Positions 36,812 through 46,322 of a stretch of DNA of 64,000 bases are shown here, piece by piece (positions within the stretch are counted from its first letter, which is position 1; every line of letters begins with the position of its first letter). The stretch covers positions 2,626,001 through 2,690,000 of the forward strand of contig NZ_LT984798.1 in the NCBI RefSeq assembly GCF_900243745.1. The letters are read 5' to 3'. The notes beneath the pieces are model-generated. The model was not told where the DNA came from. It did no database searches and saw nothing but the letters and a program-made list of their open reading frames with translations. Made by a program: the position numbers and the translations under genes. Source of the stretch: Desulfovibrio sp. G11 (GTDB lineage: Bacteria; Desulfobacterota; Desulfovibrionia; Desulfovibrionales; Desulfovibrionaceae).

Positions 36812-37793
36812 TGGCGGCATCCGTAGCTTGTTGCAAAGGATATTCCAGTATCTCCCAGTACAGGCGCTGCTCCTTCAGGTAGCGCAGCACGGCGTCAATA
36901 TTCTGGTCCTGCACGTTGATAATAAGAAAGCCGAAAACATCGTCCAGATAGCGTTCCAGCTTGCCGCCCACAATGGAAAAATCTATGCCCAGCGCTCTGG
37001 CCATCTGCGTGATGACGCTCTGCTGCGAAATTTCGCGCGGGAACATGAGGCGTATATTGGTTCCACCGGGGATAAGCGTATACTCGTTTTCCACAATGGC
37101 CTGCATATCCTTGGTGGGCGCAAGAAACAGGTCTTCTGTCTTGCCCAGTGCCACGGTTTTGCCGCCATCAAGCAAAAGCAGGCTGTGGCAGAGGCGTTTG
37201 ACCACCTCCATCTGATGCGTGACCATAATAATGGTCAGGTTCAGCCGCTTGTTGATGTCTTCCAGCAGGTCAAGGATGGAAGATGTGGTTTTGGGGTCAA
37301 GGGCGGACGTGGCCTCGTCGCAAAGCAGAATGCTGGGATTCAGGGCCAGGGCGCGGGCAATGCCCACACGCTGTTTCTGGCCGCCGCTCAGGCTCTGTAC
37401 CCTCTGGCGGGCCTTGTCCGTAAGGCCCACAAGCTCGAGCAGCTCCATAACGCGCTTTTCGCGCTCGGGTCTGTGCCAGAGATGCAAGGGAAAGGCCACG
37501 TTATCAAAAACGTTTTTGCGGGCCATCAGGTTGAAATTCTGAAAAATCATGCCCATCTTGCTTTGCAGTTGGCGCAGGTGGTGGGAGTCGAGCGAGGCGA
37601 CCTCAACATCCATAACCCTGACATTGCCGCTATCGTAAGGCTCAAGGCCGTTGAGACAACGCAGAAGCGTGGACTTTCCTGCACCGGAATGCCCGACAAT
37701 ACCGAAAATTTCGCCCCGGCGCACATGCATGTTGATGTCCTGCAAAACAACATGGCTGCCGAAACTCTTGCGAAGCTGGTTTACCTGAATCAT
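36804..37793 (-). CDS. metN: Methionine ABC transporter ATPase MetN
   Basis: A 329-residue ATPase. Walker A is GHSGAGKST (about residue 37), the signature LSGGQKQR (about 139), Walker B LLCDEATSALDP. The last 80 residues form the NIL domain that lets cytoplasmic methionine inhibit transport in MetN proteins. I set the start at ATG 37793 (MIQVNQLRKSFG); the frame is open upstream but without family similarity. The 380-base region upstream shows no SAM riboswitch that I can recognise; an AT-rich TATATT near 37820 could be a -10 box. Confidence 0.93.
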   Translation of the reverse strand: MIQVNQLRKSFGSHVVLQDINMHVRRGEIFGIVGHSGAGKSTLLRCLNGLEPYDSGNVRVMDVEVASLDSHHLRQLQSKMGMIFQNFNLMARKNVFDNVAFPLHLWHRPEREKRVMELLELVGLTDKARQRVQSLSGGQKQRVGIARALALNPSILLCDEATSALDPKTTSSILDLLEDINKRLNLTIIMVTHQMEVVKRLCHSLLLLDGGKTVALGKTEDLFLAPTKDMQAIVENEYTLIPGGTNIRLMFPREISQQSVITQMARALGIDFSIVGGKLERYLDDVFGFLIINVQDQNIDAVLRYLKEQRLYWEILEYPLQQATDAANE

Positions 37794-38088
37794 GCGCTTG
37801 GTACCTGAGTCTGTTAATATAATCCGGGAAGGATGCGTTATTTGCCGCAAAAAGTAAAGAACGCTCCGGCTGAAAGGCACGAAGCGTTGGATGTGATCAG
37901 GCCGCAGCCGTATGGGGCCGTACGTATTGAAGGCGGCTTGGTAAAGCATTTCTCTTTTGAAAAGATTCTGGCGGCTGCGCGAGCAGGCGTCCGCCGTGGA
38001 GCGCCGGCGCAATCCATTTATACTGTTGAGCACCGGAGCGGGGGACATTGCCTTTGAGAAGACACCTTCACAAAAGTAAAACACTATG

Positions 38089-38178
38089 GGGCAGTTATCG
38101 CTTGAAATGGCCGTTTACAACACGGCGGGCGTGTCTGCACACGCCCGCCGGATTTTTTCGCCATGTGAAAATGCCTAA
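38089..38178 (-). repeat. Stop-codon repeat, copy C (SNF2 gene end), with hairpin
   Basis: On the minus strand TTAGGCATTTTCACATGG starts at the SNF2 gene's TAG stop. The opposite end on the plus strand, from 38090, reads GGCAGTTATCGCTTGAAATG, close to copy B. Between them a perfect 12-bp hairpin (38123-38134 with 38139-38150, loop CTGC) is followed on the plus strand by GGATTTTTTC and preceded on the minus strand by the matching A-run. It probably acts as the terminator. Confidence 0.55.
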
Positions 38179-41100
38179 ACGTCAAACAGCATTTCAAGAT
38201 CTTCGCGAGTAAGGGACTTCCAGGTGTCCTGACCGGGGATAATGGCCTCGGCCACGCCGCGTTTGGCTTCCTGCAGCTTGAGTATTTTTTCTTCCACCGT
38301 GTTCTGGCAGATAAGTTTGTAGGAAAACACCTGCCTTGTCTGCCCGATGCGGTGGGTGCGGTCTGTGGCCTGGCTTTCCACGGCGGGGTTCCACCACGGA
38401 TCGTAGTGGATGACGTAGTCCGCCGAAGTGAGGTTGAGGCCCGTACCGCCCGCCTTGAGCGAAATGAGAAAGATGGGAATGTCCGGGCTGTTGTTAAAGC
38501 GGTCCACCTGGTCAAAGCGGTCTTTGCTTGCGCCGTCAAGGTAGCAGAAGGGAACCTGCGAAAACTCAAGCCACTGCTTGATGATTTGCAGCATCTGCAC
38601 AAACTGTGAAAACACCAGCACCTTGTGCCCGCCTTCCACAATTTCCATGATCATGTCCTTGAAAGCGTCGAACTTTCCGGAGGGCAGGTTGGTGGTAAAG
38701 CCGGGTATGTCTATTTTGAGCAGGCGCGGGTGGCAGCAGATCTGGCGCAGCTTGAGCAGGGCGTCCAGAATGGACATCTGGCTTTTGGCAAGTCCTTTCT
38801 GATCCACGTCGGCCAGCACCTGGGCGCGCAGCTTGCGGGCCAGAGCGGCGTACAGCTCTGCCTGGGCCTCTTCGAGGGCGCAGCAGGTGACGCTTTCCAC
38901 CTTGGGCGGCAGGTCTTTTGCCACTTCGGCCTTGGTGCGCCGCAGTATGAACGGCCGCACGCGGGTGCGCAGGTAGTCCAGGGTTTCGGCATCGCCGTCC
39001 TTGATGGGCTTGACGATGCCACGCTGGAAGGCGTGTTGTGAACCGAGAAAGCCGGGCATGAGAAACTCGAAGAGCGACCAAAGCTCAAAGAGGTTGTTCT
39101 CGATGGGCGTACCCGACAGGCACAGGCGCATGCGGGCATTGATGCGCCGCACGGCTCTGGCCGTTATGGTATTGGGGTTTTTGATGTTCTGGGCTTCGTC
39201 CAGAATTACGGTATTGAATTCGTATTTTTCCATCTCCTCCAGGTCGCGCCGTAACAGGGCGTAGGTGGTGATGATAAGATCCGAATTGGCAATATGCTTG
39301 AACATGCCTTCGCGGCGTGTGCCGTAGATGGTCAGCCGCTTGAGGCCGGGAACAAATTTTTCCGCTTCGCGCTCCCAGTTGGGCAGCACCGAGGTGGGAA
39401 CCACAATCAGGTTGGGCCCCACGTAATTGCTTTGCACCATATACTGGATGAAGGCCAGGGTCTGTACCGTTTTGCCCAGGCCCATTTCATCCGCCAGAAT
39501 GCCGCCGAAGCCGTATTCCGACAAAAAGTTAAGGTACGAAAGGCCCTGTGCCTGATAGGCGCGCAGGTTGGCGTTAAGCCCCTTGGGCGGGTCAATGGGG
39601 CGAACCTCGCGGAAAGAACGTATCTTTTCGCGCAGGTTGTTCCAGAAAGAGTCGGTGGCTGCTCCGGGCAGGTCTTCCAGCAGGCTGTCCAGCACAGGGG
39701 CCTCAAACTGCTTGAATTTCTGCTGCGGCGGCTTTGAGGGGTCAAGGCCAAGGGCTGTGAGCTTGTGGGCGAGCTTTTCAAGCCAGGCCTCGGGCAGGCT
39801 TGTGTAGGAGCCGTCTTTCAACTGTACATAGCGTTTGCCGCGTGTCCAGGCCTTCCAGATCTTTTCCAGCGGCAGGGACTGGCCTTCGTAGTCAACGGTG
39901 ATATCCAGCGAGAACCATTTTTCTTTTTCGTTACTGACCACTTCGGCCGTGATATTGGACGTGGCCGTACGCACCTTGTAGCGCGAAAGGGCCTTTTCGC
40001 CATATACACGGTAGTTTTCGACAAGCTTGGGGTAATAGTCCAGCAAAAAGGCAATGGCTTCTTCAGGTTCAAGGAACCACAGTTTGCTTGAACGGGACTG
40101 AAAATCCATGCCGGCGAGGTCGGTCATGAGCTGGGCTTCTTCGTCCTGATGGCGGCGCACAAGGAAGGTCTGGCCGTCATAAGTATAGCTGCCGGTCTGA
40201 AAGTCGGGGTTGGGACCGTTGAGTGTGAACTCTCCGTGGCGGGTTTCATAGATATTGTCGATCTCAAGCGTGAGCAGGCTGCCTTCTTCATCCAGAAAAA
40301 GCTTGGGATTGTAGGTGGCGGGCTGGAACACGGGTTCCATCTGCTTGAGGAACTGCTGCGGCTCGTAAAGTTCAGAGGCGGGCAGGCGAGTCCACACACG
40401 ATCGAGAAATTCGGATATTTCCTCGTGGGGAACCACGGGGCGCTCATAAATAAGGTTGCGTACAAGCGAAGGGTAAAGGCCCGTCTGTACCGGATAGAAA
40501 TTATGCTGGTAGCAGACCCAGAGCGGCATTTGCCCGTGAAAGGTGATGGGCGCGTCTTCCGGCGCGGTGCTTTCATTCTGGGGGTTGCGGCTTTCAGCTG
40601 CGGCCCGGCTGGCGGCTCCGGCGCGTATGGGCAAGGGCGGGCGCCCTTCGCGTTTGAGCAGCACCTCAAAGCTGAAGCCGGAATCATCCAGAATGGGCTT
40701 GAGCTTGAGGGCAAAAGGCGTGCTTTCGACCCGGCAGGGCATGTCCGTGTCTTTCCAGAGCAGGTAGTATTCCTTGCGCACAGACCAGAAGAACCATGAG
40801 GTAAGGCCCTGCGGAATTTCTACCCTGTGTCCGTAATAGTCCAGGTGCTGGCCTATCTGGCGCGCCACATACGGCAGCTGCGGTGAGAACTCGCACCAGT
40901 CCGGATTATTGATGATCTGTTCCAGCGTCACCTCATTATGCACGGTGGACAGGCCGGACTTGTTCTGCCGCGCCCGGAAAAAGGACACCAGAAGCCGCCC
41001 CTGTTCGGGTTCAAAGCGAAATATGAGGTAGTGGCGGCCCGGTTCCGGCTCCATATCTGTGGAGAAGAAGTTGCGGAAACTCTGCTTCCAGTCGGTGCTG

Positions 41101-41450
41101 GGCGGCGGGCTTTCTTCAGCGTCGCCCTGTTCTTTTCGCAGTTCTTCAACAAGACGCAGGGCAAGAGCCGCCACGTGGCGGCAGGTGCCGGTGAAGGCGT
41201 CAGAGCAGTTGCACTGGTGCCGCGTGCTGTGGTCAGTAATGGTCATGCTCAGGCTGGGCGTGTAGACTTGCAGGTCGTCACCCTGTATGACTCCCTGCAC
41301 GTCCCAGGTTTCGCCTTCCTGGATATTTATTTTTTGCACCTCACCTTCGGACAGGATATAGTACGCGGCGTCACGTATGTACTCCGGTACGCTGTCATGC
41401 AGAAAGGTCTGGCACATTTCGCGTACGACGCTCTGTTCTGATCGACTCAT
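38175..41450 (-). CDS. SNF2/SWI2-family helicase-like ATPase with SWIM zinc finger
   Basis: A 1091-residue protein of the bacterial SNF2 (HepA/RapA-related) group, probably a DNA-dependent ATPase that remodels protein-nucleic acid complexes. A SWIM motif (CNCSDAFTGTCRH, about residues 79-91) is followed by a long middle region to about 600. The ATPase lobe has DEMGLGKTVQT (about 650) and LDEAQNIKN. Helicase lobe 2 carries SLKAGGTGLNLTSADYVIHYDPWWN and ATDRTHRIGQ (about 1000-1060). Cellular partner unknown. It is a single gene with GAGG before its ATG, a terminator-like hairpin in the leader, and a TAG stop inside repeat copy C. Confidence 0.93.
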   Translation of the reverse strand: MSRSEQSVVREMCQTFLHDSVPEYIRDAAYYILSEGEVQKINIQEGETWDVQGVIQGDDLQVYTPSLSMTITDHSTRHQCNCSDAFTGTCRHVAALALRLVEELRKEQGDAEESPPPSTDWKQSFRNFFSTDMEPEPGRHYLIFRFEPEQGRLLVSFFRARQNKSGLSTVHNEVTLEQIINNPDWCEFSPQLPYVARQIGQHLDYYGHRVEIPQGLTSWFFWSVRKEYYLLWKDTDMPCRVESTPFALKLKPILDDSGFSFEVLLKREGRPPLPIRAGAASRAAAESRNPQNESTAPEDAPITFHGQMPLWVCYQHNFYPVQTGLYPSLVRNLIYERPVVPHEEISEFLDRVWTRLPASELYEPQQFLKQMEPVFQPATYNPKLFLDEEGSLLTLEIDNIYETRHGEFTLNGPNPDFQTGSYTYDGQTFLVRRHQDEEAQLMTDLAGMDFQSRSSKLWFLEPEEAIAFLLDYYPKLVENYRVYGEKALSRYKVRTATSNITAEVVSNEKEKWFSLDITVDYEGQSLPLEKIWKAWTRGKRYVQLKDGSYTSLPEAWLEKLAHKLTALGLDPSKPPQQKFKQFEAPVLDSLLEDLPGAATDSFWNNLREKIRSFREVRPIDPPKGLNANLRAYQAQGLSYLNFLSEYGFGGILADEMGLGKTVQTLAFIQYMVQSNYVGPNLIVVPTSVLPNWEREAEKFVPGLKRLTIYGTRREGMFKHIANSDLIITTYALLRRDLEEMEKYEFNTVILDEAQNIKNPNTITARAVRRINARMRLCLSGTPIENNLFELWSLFEFLMPGFLGSQHAFQRGIVKPIKDGDAETLDYLRTRVRPFILRRTKAEVAKDLPPKVESVTCCALEEAQAELYAALARKLRAQVLADVDQKGLAKSQMSILDALLKLRQICCHPRLLKIDIPGFTTNLPSGKFDAFKDMIMEIVEGGHKVLVFSQFVQMLQIIKQWLEFSQVPFCYLDGASKDRFDQVDRFNNSPDIPIFLISLKAGGTGLNLTSADYVIHYDPWWNPAVESQATDRTHRIGQTRQVFSYKLICQNTVEEKILKLQEAKRGVAEAIIPGQDTWKSLTREDLEMLFDV

Positions 41451-41460
41451 GCGTTCCTCA

Positions 41461-41502
41461 AAAAGCCCCTGTCAGGTGTATCGAAAATTTCAATGACAGG
41501 GC
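41461..41502 (-). promoter_or_regulatory. Terminator-like hairpin in the SNF2 gene leader
   Basis: On the minus strand GCCCTGTCA pairs with TGACAGGGGC (8-9 bp, loop about 19 bases) and is followed directly by TTTTT, then the GAGG ribosome site. This is the form of an intrinsic terminator placed in the 5' leader. A possible promoter TTGCTT-18-TATTTA lies just upstream, within the divergent gap. Confidence 0.4.
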
Positions 41503-41568
41503 GATGTTATGATGTTTGCGATAAATAGCACAGGTTGGGGGGCGAAAGCAATATGAAGCATCAAAATT

Positions 41569-43260
41569 ATGAAAAAAATAAATTTTGAGTGGGTAAACAG
41601 TATGTTGGATGTATTTCTTCCAATTCGTATCCTGCTCTTACTGACTGTTTTTATGGGATTTTTTTCGCCCCTTGCCGCCGTGGCCTCCGTAACCGGGGCT
41701 GACGCAGCAAAAAAAGAAAATTTTGAAACGCCCGTGGACGGAGGCCGTATCCTTTTCGGCAGCATTGGTGAAGCCTCCAACCTTATCCCCTACCTTTCGG
41801 CTGACTCCGCTTCACACGAGGTCGCAGGGCTTATTTATGTGGCGCCCCTGCGTTATGACAAGGACCTTCAGGTAGAACCCTGGGCCGCAGAAAGCTGGAG
41901 TATGGAAGACGAAGGGCGGCTTATGCGCTTTACCCTGCGCAAGGGGATACTGTGGGAAGACGGTGTCGAGCTGACTGCCGAGGACGTGGCCTATACCTGC
42001 AAGGTAGTGGCGGATCCGGCCACGGGAAGCCCCTATGCCGAAGATTTTTCGCGCATCAAGGAACTCCGGGTTATTGACCGCTATACGTTTGAAGTCCGTT
42101 ACGAGCATTTTTTTGCGCGCGCCGTTTCTTCGTGGATGCAGCCCATATTGCCCCGGCATCTGCTTGATGGGCAGGATATCCGCAACAGCCCGCTCACACG
42201 CAAGCCGGTGGGGGCGGGACCGTACAGGCTCAAGGCCTGGGAGCCGGGCAGCCGTATTATTCTTGAGGCTTCGCCCACCTATTTTGATGGCAAGCCCTAC
42301 ATAACCGAAGCCGTGTACCGCATCATTCCCGATGGCGCGACCATGTTTATGGAGGCGCGCGCCGGGCGGCTGGACATTATGGATCTTTCTCCCCTGCAGT
42401 ATCTGCGGCAGACCTCCGGCCCCATGTGGGAGCGCGAGTTCAACAAGTTTCGCTATCTTGCCTCGGCCTACGTGTTTCTGGGCTTTAACCTGCAACATCC
42501 GTTTTTTGGGGATGTGCGGGTGCGCAGGGCCATTTCCCAGGCCATCGACCGGGACAGCATCATCCAGGGGGTGCTGCTCGGGCAGGGCATACCGGCCTTC
42601 GGGCCTTTCAAGCCCGGGGTCTGGGCCTATCATCCGACCCTGAAGCCCATACCGCAAAATGTGGCCGCCGCACGCGCCCTGCTGGCCGAGGCCGGTTTTA
42701 CCGACAGCGATGGCGACGGCCTGCTGGACAGGGACGGCAAGCCCTTTTCTTTTACCATACTGACCAATCAGGGCAACGAGCAGCGTATCCTCACGGCCAC
42801 GGTCATACAGGCGCAGCTCAGAGCCATCGGCATTGACGTGCATATCCGCACGGTGGAGTGGGCGGCCTTTATCCGCGAATTTGTCAACAAGGGCCGTTTT
42901 GACGCCATTATTCTTGGCTGGACCATTCCACAGGACCCGGATATCTATCAGGTATGGCACTCATCGCAGGCTGTTGAAGGCGGCCTTAACTTTACCTACT
43001 ATAAAAATCCCGAAGTGGACAGGCTGCTGGAAGAAGCGCGCTCCATCCCCGATCAGAGCACGCGCGCCCGCCTGTACTGTCGCATTCAGGAAATACTGGA
43101 TGCGGAACAGCCCTACTGTTTTTTGTATGTTCCCTACGCGCTGCCTGTGGTGCAGAAGCGTTTTCAGGGCGTCAAGCCGGCTCTGGCTGGCCTGATGTAC
43201 AATTTTGAAAAGTGGTGGGTTCCGAAAGAATTACAACGGCACAGCCTCTCGGCGGACTAG
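41569..43260 (+). CDS. Peptide/nickel-type ABC transporter periplasmic binding protein
   Basis: A 563-residue family 5 (DppA/OppA-type) solute-binding protein. An N-terminal hydrophobic segment (about residues 18-40) is a signal peptide or anchor. The family signature appears at about 75-130 (AESWSMEDEGRLMRFTLRKGILWEDGVELTAEDV), with VGAGPYRLKAWEPG, VRRAISQAIDRD and TILTNQGNEQR further on. It probably binds oligopeptides, but no permease or ATPase lies beside it, so it would share a transporter encoded elsewhere or act in sensing. Start is uncertain: ATG 41569 or 41602, both with weak ribosome sites. The TAG stop begins repeat copy D. Confidence 0.87.
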   Translation: MKKINFEWVNSMLDVFLPIRILLLLTVFMGFFSPLAAVASVTGADAAKKENFETPVDGGRILFGSIGEASNLIPYLSADSASHEVAGLIYVAPLRYDKDLQVEPWAAESWSMEDEGRLMRFTLRKGILWEDGVELTAEDVAYTCKVVADPATGSPYAEDFSRIKELRVIDRYTFEVRYEHFFARAVSSWMQPILPRHLLDGQDIRNSPLTRKPVGAGPYRLKAWEPGSRIILEASPTYFDGKPYITEAVYRIIPDGATMFMEARAGRLDIMDLSPLQYLRQTSGPMWEREFNKFRYLASAYVFLGFNLQHPFFGDVRVRRAISQAIDRDSIIQGVLLGQGIPAFGPFKPGVWAYHPTLKPIPQNVAAARALLAEAGFTDSDGDGLLDRDGKPFSFTILTNQGNEQRILTATVIQAQLRAIGIDVHIRTVEWAAFIREFVNKGRFDAIILGWTIPQDPDIYQVWHSSQAVEGGLNFTYYKNPEVDRLLEEARSIPDQSTRARLYCRIQEILDAEQPYCFLYVPYALPVVQKRFQGVKPALAGLMYNFEKWWVPKELQRHSLSAD

Positions 43261-43310
43261 AGGAGATTATCTTTGAAGTGCTTCACAGTTCAAAGGTGTC
43301 ATTCTGTCTA
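43257..43310 (+). repeat. Stop-codon repeat, copy D (peptide-binding gene end)
   Basis: Begins CTAGAGGAGATTATCTTTGA at the TAG stop of the binding protein gene. The other end, read on the minus strand from 43310, starts TAGACAGAATGACACCTTTG. It is a compact 54-base version whose core CTTTGAA...TTCAAAG forms a hairpin. Confidence 0.45.
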
Positions 43311-43890
43311 AAAATACAGTTTTGGGGCAGAATCTCCGCCGTGTTACGTTGTGCTGCATTTTTGTGTAGCGTTAGCGCATCAAGCCCTTTGTTTAAAGAT
43401 AAATATGCTGACTGTGGTGTGCTGCTCACTTTTGTCCGGCTTTGACACCGGCTCTGAAGCATCACGGCCAGCCGCGGCAGATGTGCGAAGCATGCAGGGG
43501 ATTGCGGCCTTTTGCCCAGGCGTCCAGGTGTGGCCGTCTGGCGGCCTTGGCGGGTTAACTGCCTTGCGCCAATGGAGGGTGTGTGCCTGGGGAGCATGCC
43601 CGTCCTCCAGTATCGCTCATGACGCGCCTTGTCGCCACGGGCTGCGGCATGCCCGGGCGGCGAAGTCCCGCGCTGTGTGCAGGCGGTAAGGGCGCAGTAC
43701 TTCACCCCGGGGAACGTCCCCGGCGCGTTCAGATAAGACCCGACAACGACCTTTCTTCATTTTCATGAAAAAACACGCCTTGTCGCAGGGGAAGGCGCGG
43801 ATGTCTGGCGGGTGCGCAGTGCCCGGAGCATCTGCAGCCCTTGCCGGTTTTTTGCGGGCTGCGGCAGGGCTTGCTGCGGAGTCAATAACA
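43311..43890. other. 580-base gap without recognisable gene
   Basis: No open frame here resembles a protein I know, on either strand. A 7-bp GC hairpin (CCGGGGA-ACG-TCCCCGG, 43707-43723) is the only clear structure. It may be a long regulatory region of rel or hold an unrecognised small RNA. Confidence 0.4.
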
Positions 43891-43917
43891 TTGACAAGGT
43901 CGCGCAACTGATAACAT
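43891..43917 (+). promoter_or_regulatory. Candidate rel promoter
   Basis: TTGACA (43891-43896) and TAACAT (43912-43917) with a 15-base spacer and an extended TG at 43909. It lies 45 bases before the rel ATG. The perfect -35 and TG make up for the short spacer. Confidence 0.5.
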
Positions 43918-43961
43918 AGTCAGGACATCACAAAGATTTTACGCCCGGACGGGATTTACGC

Positions 43962-46121
43962 ATGATTCGTATACAGGAAATTCTCGACAAGGTGTCGGCG
44001 CACAATCCCGACGCAGACCTGGAGCTTATCCAGAAAGCTTATGTTTACGCCGCCACTGCCCATGCGGGGCAAACCCGCCTGTCGGGCGAGCCGTATCTTT
44101 CCCATCCGCTGGCCGTGGCCGACACCCTGGCTGAAATGGGTTTTGACGAATCAACGGTGGTCGCCGGGCTTTTGCACGACACCGTAGAAGATACCAAGGC
44201 CACGCTTGAAGAGCTGGACGAGAATTTCGGCGAGGATGTGGCCGATATTGTTGACGGTGTGACCAAGATCAGCATGATCCCCTTTGAAAACAAAGAGGAA
44301 GCCCAGGCAGAGAACATCCGCAAGATGATCTTGGCCATGAGCCACGACATGCGGGTGCTTATGGTCAAACTTGCCGACCGCCTGCACAACATGCGCACCC
44401 TGGATTTTCAGAAAGCCCACAAGCAGAAAGGCATTGCCCAGGAAACAATGGATATATATGCGCCTCTGGCAAACCGCCTGGGCCTGTATATCATGAAGCG
44501 CAACCTGGAAGACCTGAGCTTCAAGTATCTGCGCCCCGACATTTTCAATCAGATAGACCACTGGCTGGACAAGCATCAGGTAGTGGAAAAACAGATTATC
44601 GCCAAGGTGGTGGACCTGATAAAAGACCTTCTTGCCTCCAATGGCATCGAAGGGCAGGTTTACGGCCGCATCAAGCACAAATACAGTATCTATAAAAAGA
44701 TGCAGTCCCAGTCCCTGACACTGGATGAAATGCACGACATCATGGCGTTTCGTGTTCTGGTCAAGGATATCAGAGACTGTTACGCAGCGCTTGGCCTTGT
44801 GCACTCGCAATGGAGGCCCGTACACGGGCGCTTTAAAGACTATATCTCCATGCCCAAGACCAATGGCTACCAGAGCCTGCACACCACGGTCATCGGGCCT
44901 GAAGGCGAACGCATAGAAATCCAGATACGCACCGAAGACATGCACCGGCAGGCTGAGCACGGCGTGGCCGCCCACTGGCTTTACAAGGAAAAAGGCCGGG
45001 TTAACAGCAAAGACCTGGAGCAGTTTGGCTGGCTGCGCGAGATTTTTGAGCGCCAGAGCGAAGAAACGGACTCGCGCGAATTTATGCATTCGCTCAAGCT
45101 GGACCTCTTCAAGGACGAAGTCTACGTCTACACCCCGGCGGGCGATGTCAAGGAACTGCCCGAAGGGGCCACCCCTCTGGATTTTGCGTTTATCATCCAT
45201 ACCAAGGTGGGGCAGCACTGCACCGGAGCCAAGATCAACGGTCGGCTCATGCCTTTGAGTACAGAGCTTAAAAACGGTGATATTGTTGAAATTCTTACTG
45301 ATCCAAGCAGAAAGCCCAACAGGGACTGGCTCAAAATCGTCAAGACAGCCAGGGCGCGCAGCCGTATTCAGCGCTACCTGCGCACCGAGGAGCGCGCCCA
45401 CGCGGTGAGCCTTGGACGCGATATGCTGGAAAAAGAAGGGCGAAAGGTCAGCCTCAACGTCAACAAGGCCATCAAGGACGGGCATATGGCCCTGGTGGCC
45501 CAGGAAATGAATTTTGAGAGCGTGGACGACCTTGTGGCATCAGTGGGCTATGCCCACACAACGCCGCGCAAGGTGCTCAACCGGCTGTACGCCGTGCTGC
45601 ATCCGGATGCGGTTTCCTCCGCGCCTGAAACGCCCACAGTCAAAGAAAGCAAAGAGGCCGCCGGCCGTAAAACGGAAGGTGTGGGCATTTCCGGGGTGGA
45701 CGGTGTGCTCATGCGTTTTGCCAAGTGCTGCAACCCGGTACCCGGAGATCCTATTATCGGGTACATCAGCCGTGGCCTTGGTGTCAGCGTGCATCGTGCA
45801 GACTGCCCCAATGTGGCGAATATGGAGCCGGAGCGGCTTATATCCGTGCATTGGGACGGTGCGGAAGAAAAACCTTACGAAGCCGGTATTTTTATCATTG
45901 CCAGAAACGAGCACGGTGTGCTGGCCCTGGTGGCCCAGGTGCTTGCCAAAAACAACGTGAACATCACCGGGCTGAATATGGACAACCTTGTGGACGGCCG
46001 TGCCAAGCTGCGCTTTACCGTGGAAGTGCGCGACGCCACGCAGCTCTATCAGCTCATCGAGTCCATCCGTTCTCTGCCGCCCATTCTTGAGGTGGTGCGC
46101 GATACAGAAGACGCCCAGTAG
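43962..46121 (+). CDS. rel: Bifunctional (p)ppGpp synthase/hydrolase (Rel/SpoT)
   Basis: A 719-residue stringent-response enzyme. The hydrolase HD domain (about residues 20-160) has the intact LLHDTVEDT. The synthetase domain (about 230-345) has GRIKHKYSIYKKM and GRFKDYISMPKTNGYQSLHT. The R-F-K-D form is the RXKD motif of bifunctional Rel/SpoT rather than the ExDD of synthase-only RelA. TGS (about 385-445) and C-terminal ACT (about 645-715) domains follow. It makes and degrades (p)ppGpp on the ribosome and in the cytoplasm. Monocistronic; the 200 bases after it hold nothing clear. Confidence 0.96.
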   Translation: MIRIQEILDKVSAHNPDADLELIQKAYVYAATAHAGQTRLSGEPYLSHPLAVADTLAEMGFDESTVVAGLLHDTVEDTKATLEELDENFGEDVADIVDGVTKISMIPFENKEEAQAENIRKMILAMSHDMRVLMVKLADRLHNMRTLDFQKAHKQKGIAQETMDIYAPLANRLGLYIMKRNLEDLSFKYLRPDIFNQIDHWLDKHQVVEKQIIAKVVDLIKDLLASNGIEGQVYGRIKHKYSIYKKMQSQSLTLDEMHDIMAFRVLVKDIRDCYAALGLVHSQWRPVHGRFKDYISMPKTNGYQSLHTTVIGPEGERIEIQIRTEDMHRQAEHGVAAHWLYKEKGRVNSKDLEQFGWLREIFERQSEETDSREFMHSLKLDLFKDEVYVYTPAGDVKELPEGATPLDFAFIIHTKVGQHCTGAKINGRLMPLSTELKNGDIVEILTDPSRKPNRDWLKIVKTARARSRIQRYLRTEERAHAVSLGRDMLEKEGRKVSLNVNKAIKDGHMALVAQEMNFESVDDLVASVGYAHTTPRKVLNRLYAVLHPDAVSSAPETPTVKESKEAAGRKTEGVGISGVDGVLMRFAKCCNPVPGDPIIGYISRGLGVSVHRADCPNVANMEPERLISVHWDGAEEKPYEAGIFIIARNEHGVLALVAQVLAKNNVNITGLNMDNLVDGRAKLRFTVEVRDATQLYQLIESIRSLPPILEVVRDTEDAQ

Positions 46122-46322
46122 CGTTTTTCGAGAATACGAGGTTTTGTGCAGACGCAACATGTTTGCATTGCAGTTTTTATATCCTGCCCACGCCATTTGA
46201 TTCCAACGGGCCGAACCTGCTGCGGCCTTCGAGCAGGCTCGGCCAGTCCGTGTGCATCTGCGGCATGAAGCGCCGTCAGCAGCCATTTCAGAACCAGCAC
46301 CCAAGCAACGGCAGATATTCTG

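Noticed and set aside
37794..38083. SAM or T-box riboswitch upstream of metNIQ
   Set aside because: I could not find the conserved core segments or a terminator/antiterminator pair on the minus strand.
43283..43705. 140-codon open frame on the minus strand between the peptide-binding gene and rel
   Set aside because: No family resemblance, no ribosome site, biased composition, and it overlaps repeat copy D and a competing frame on the other strand.
43962..46121. Synthase-only RelA
   Set aside because: The HD hydrolase motif is intact and the synthetase loop has RFKD (RXKD type), which indicates a bifunctional Rel/SpoT.
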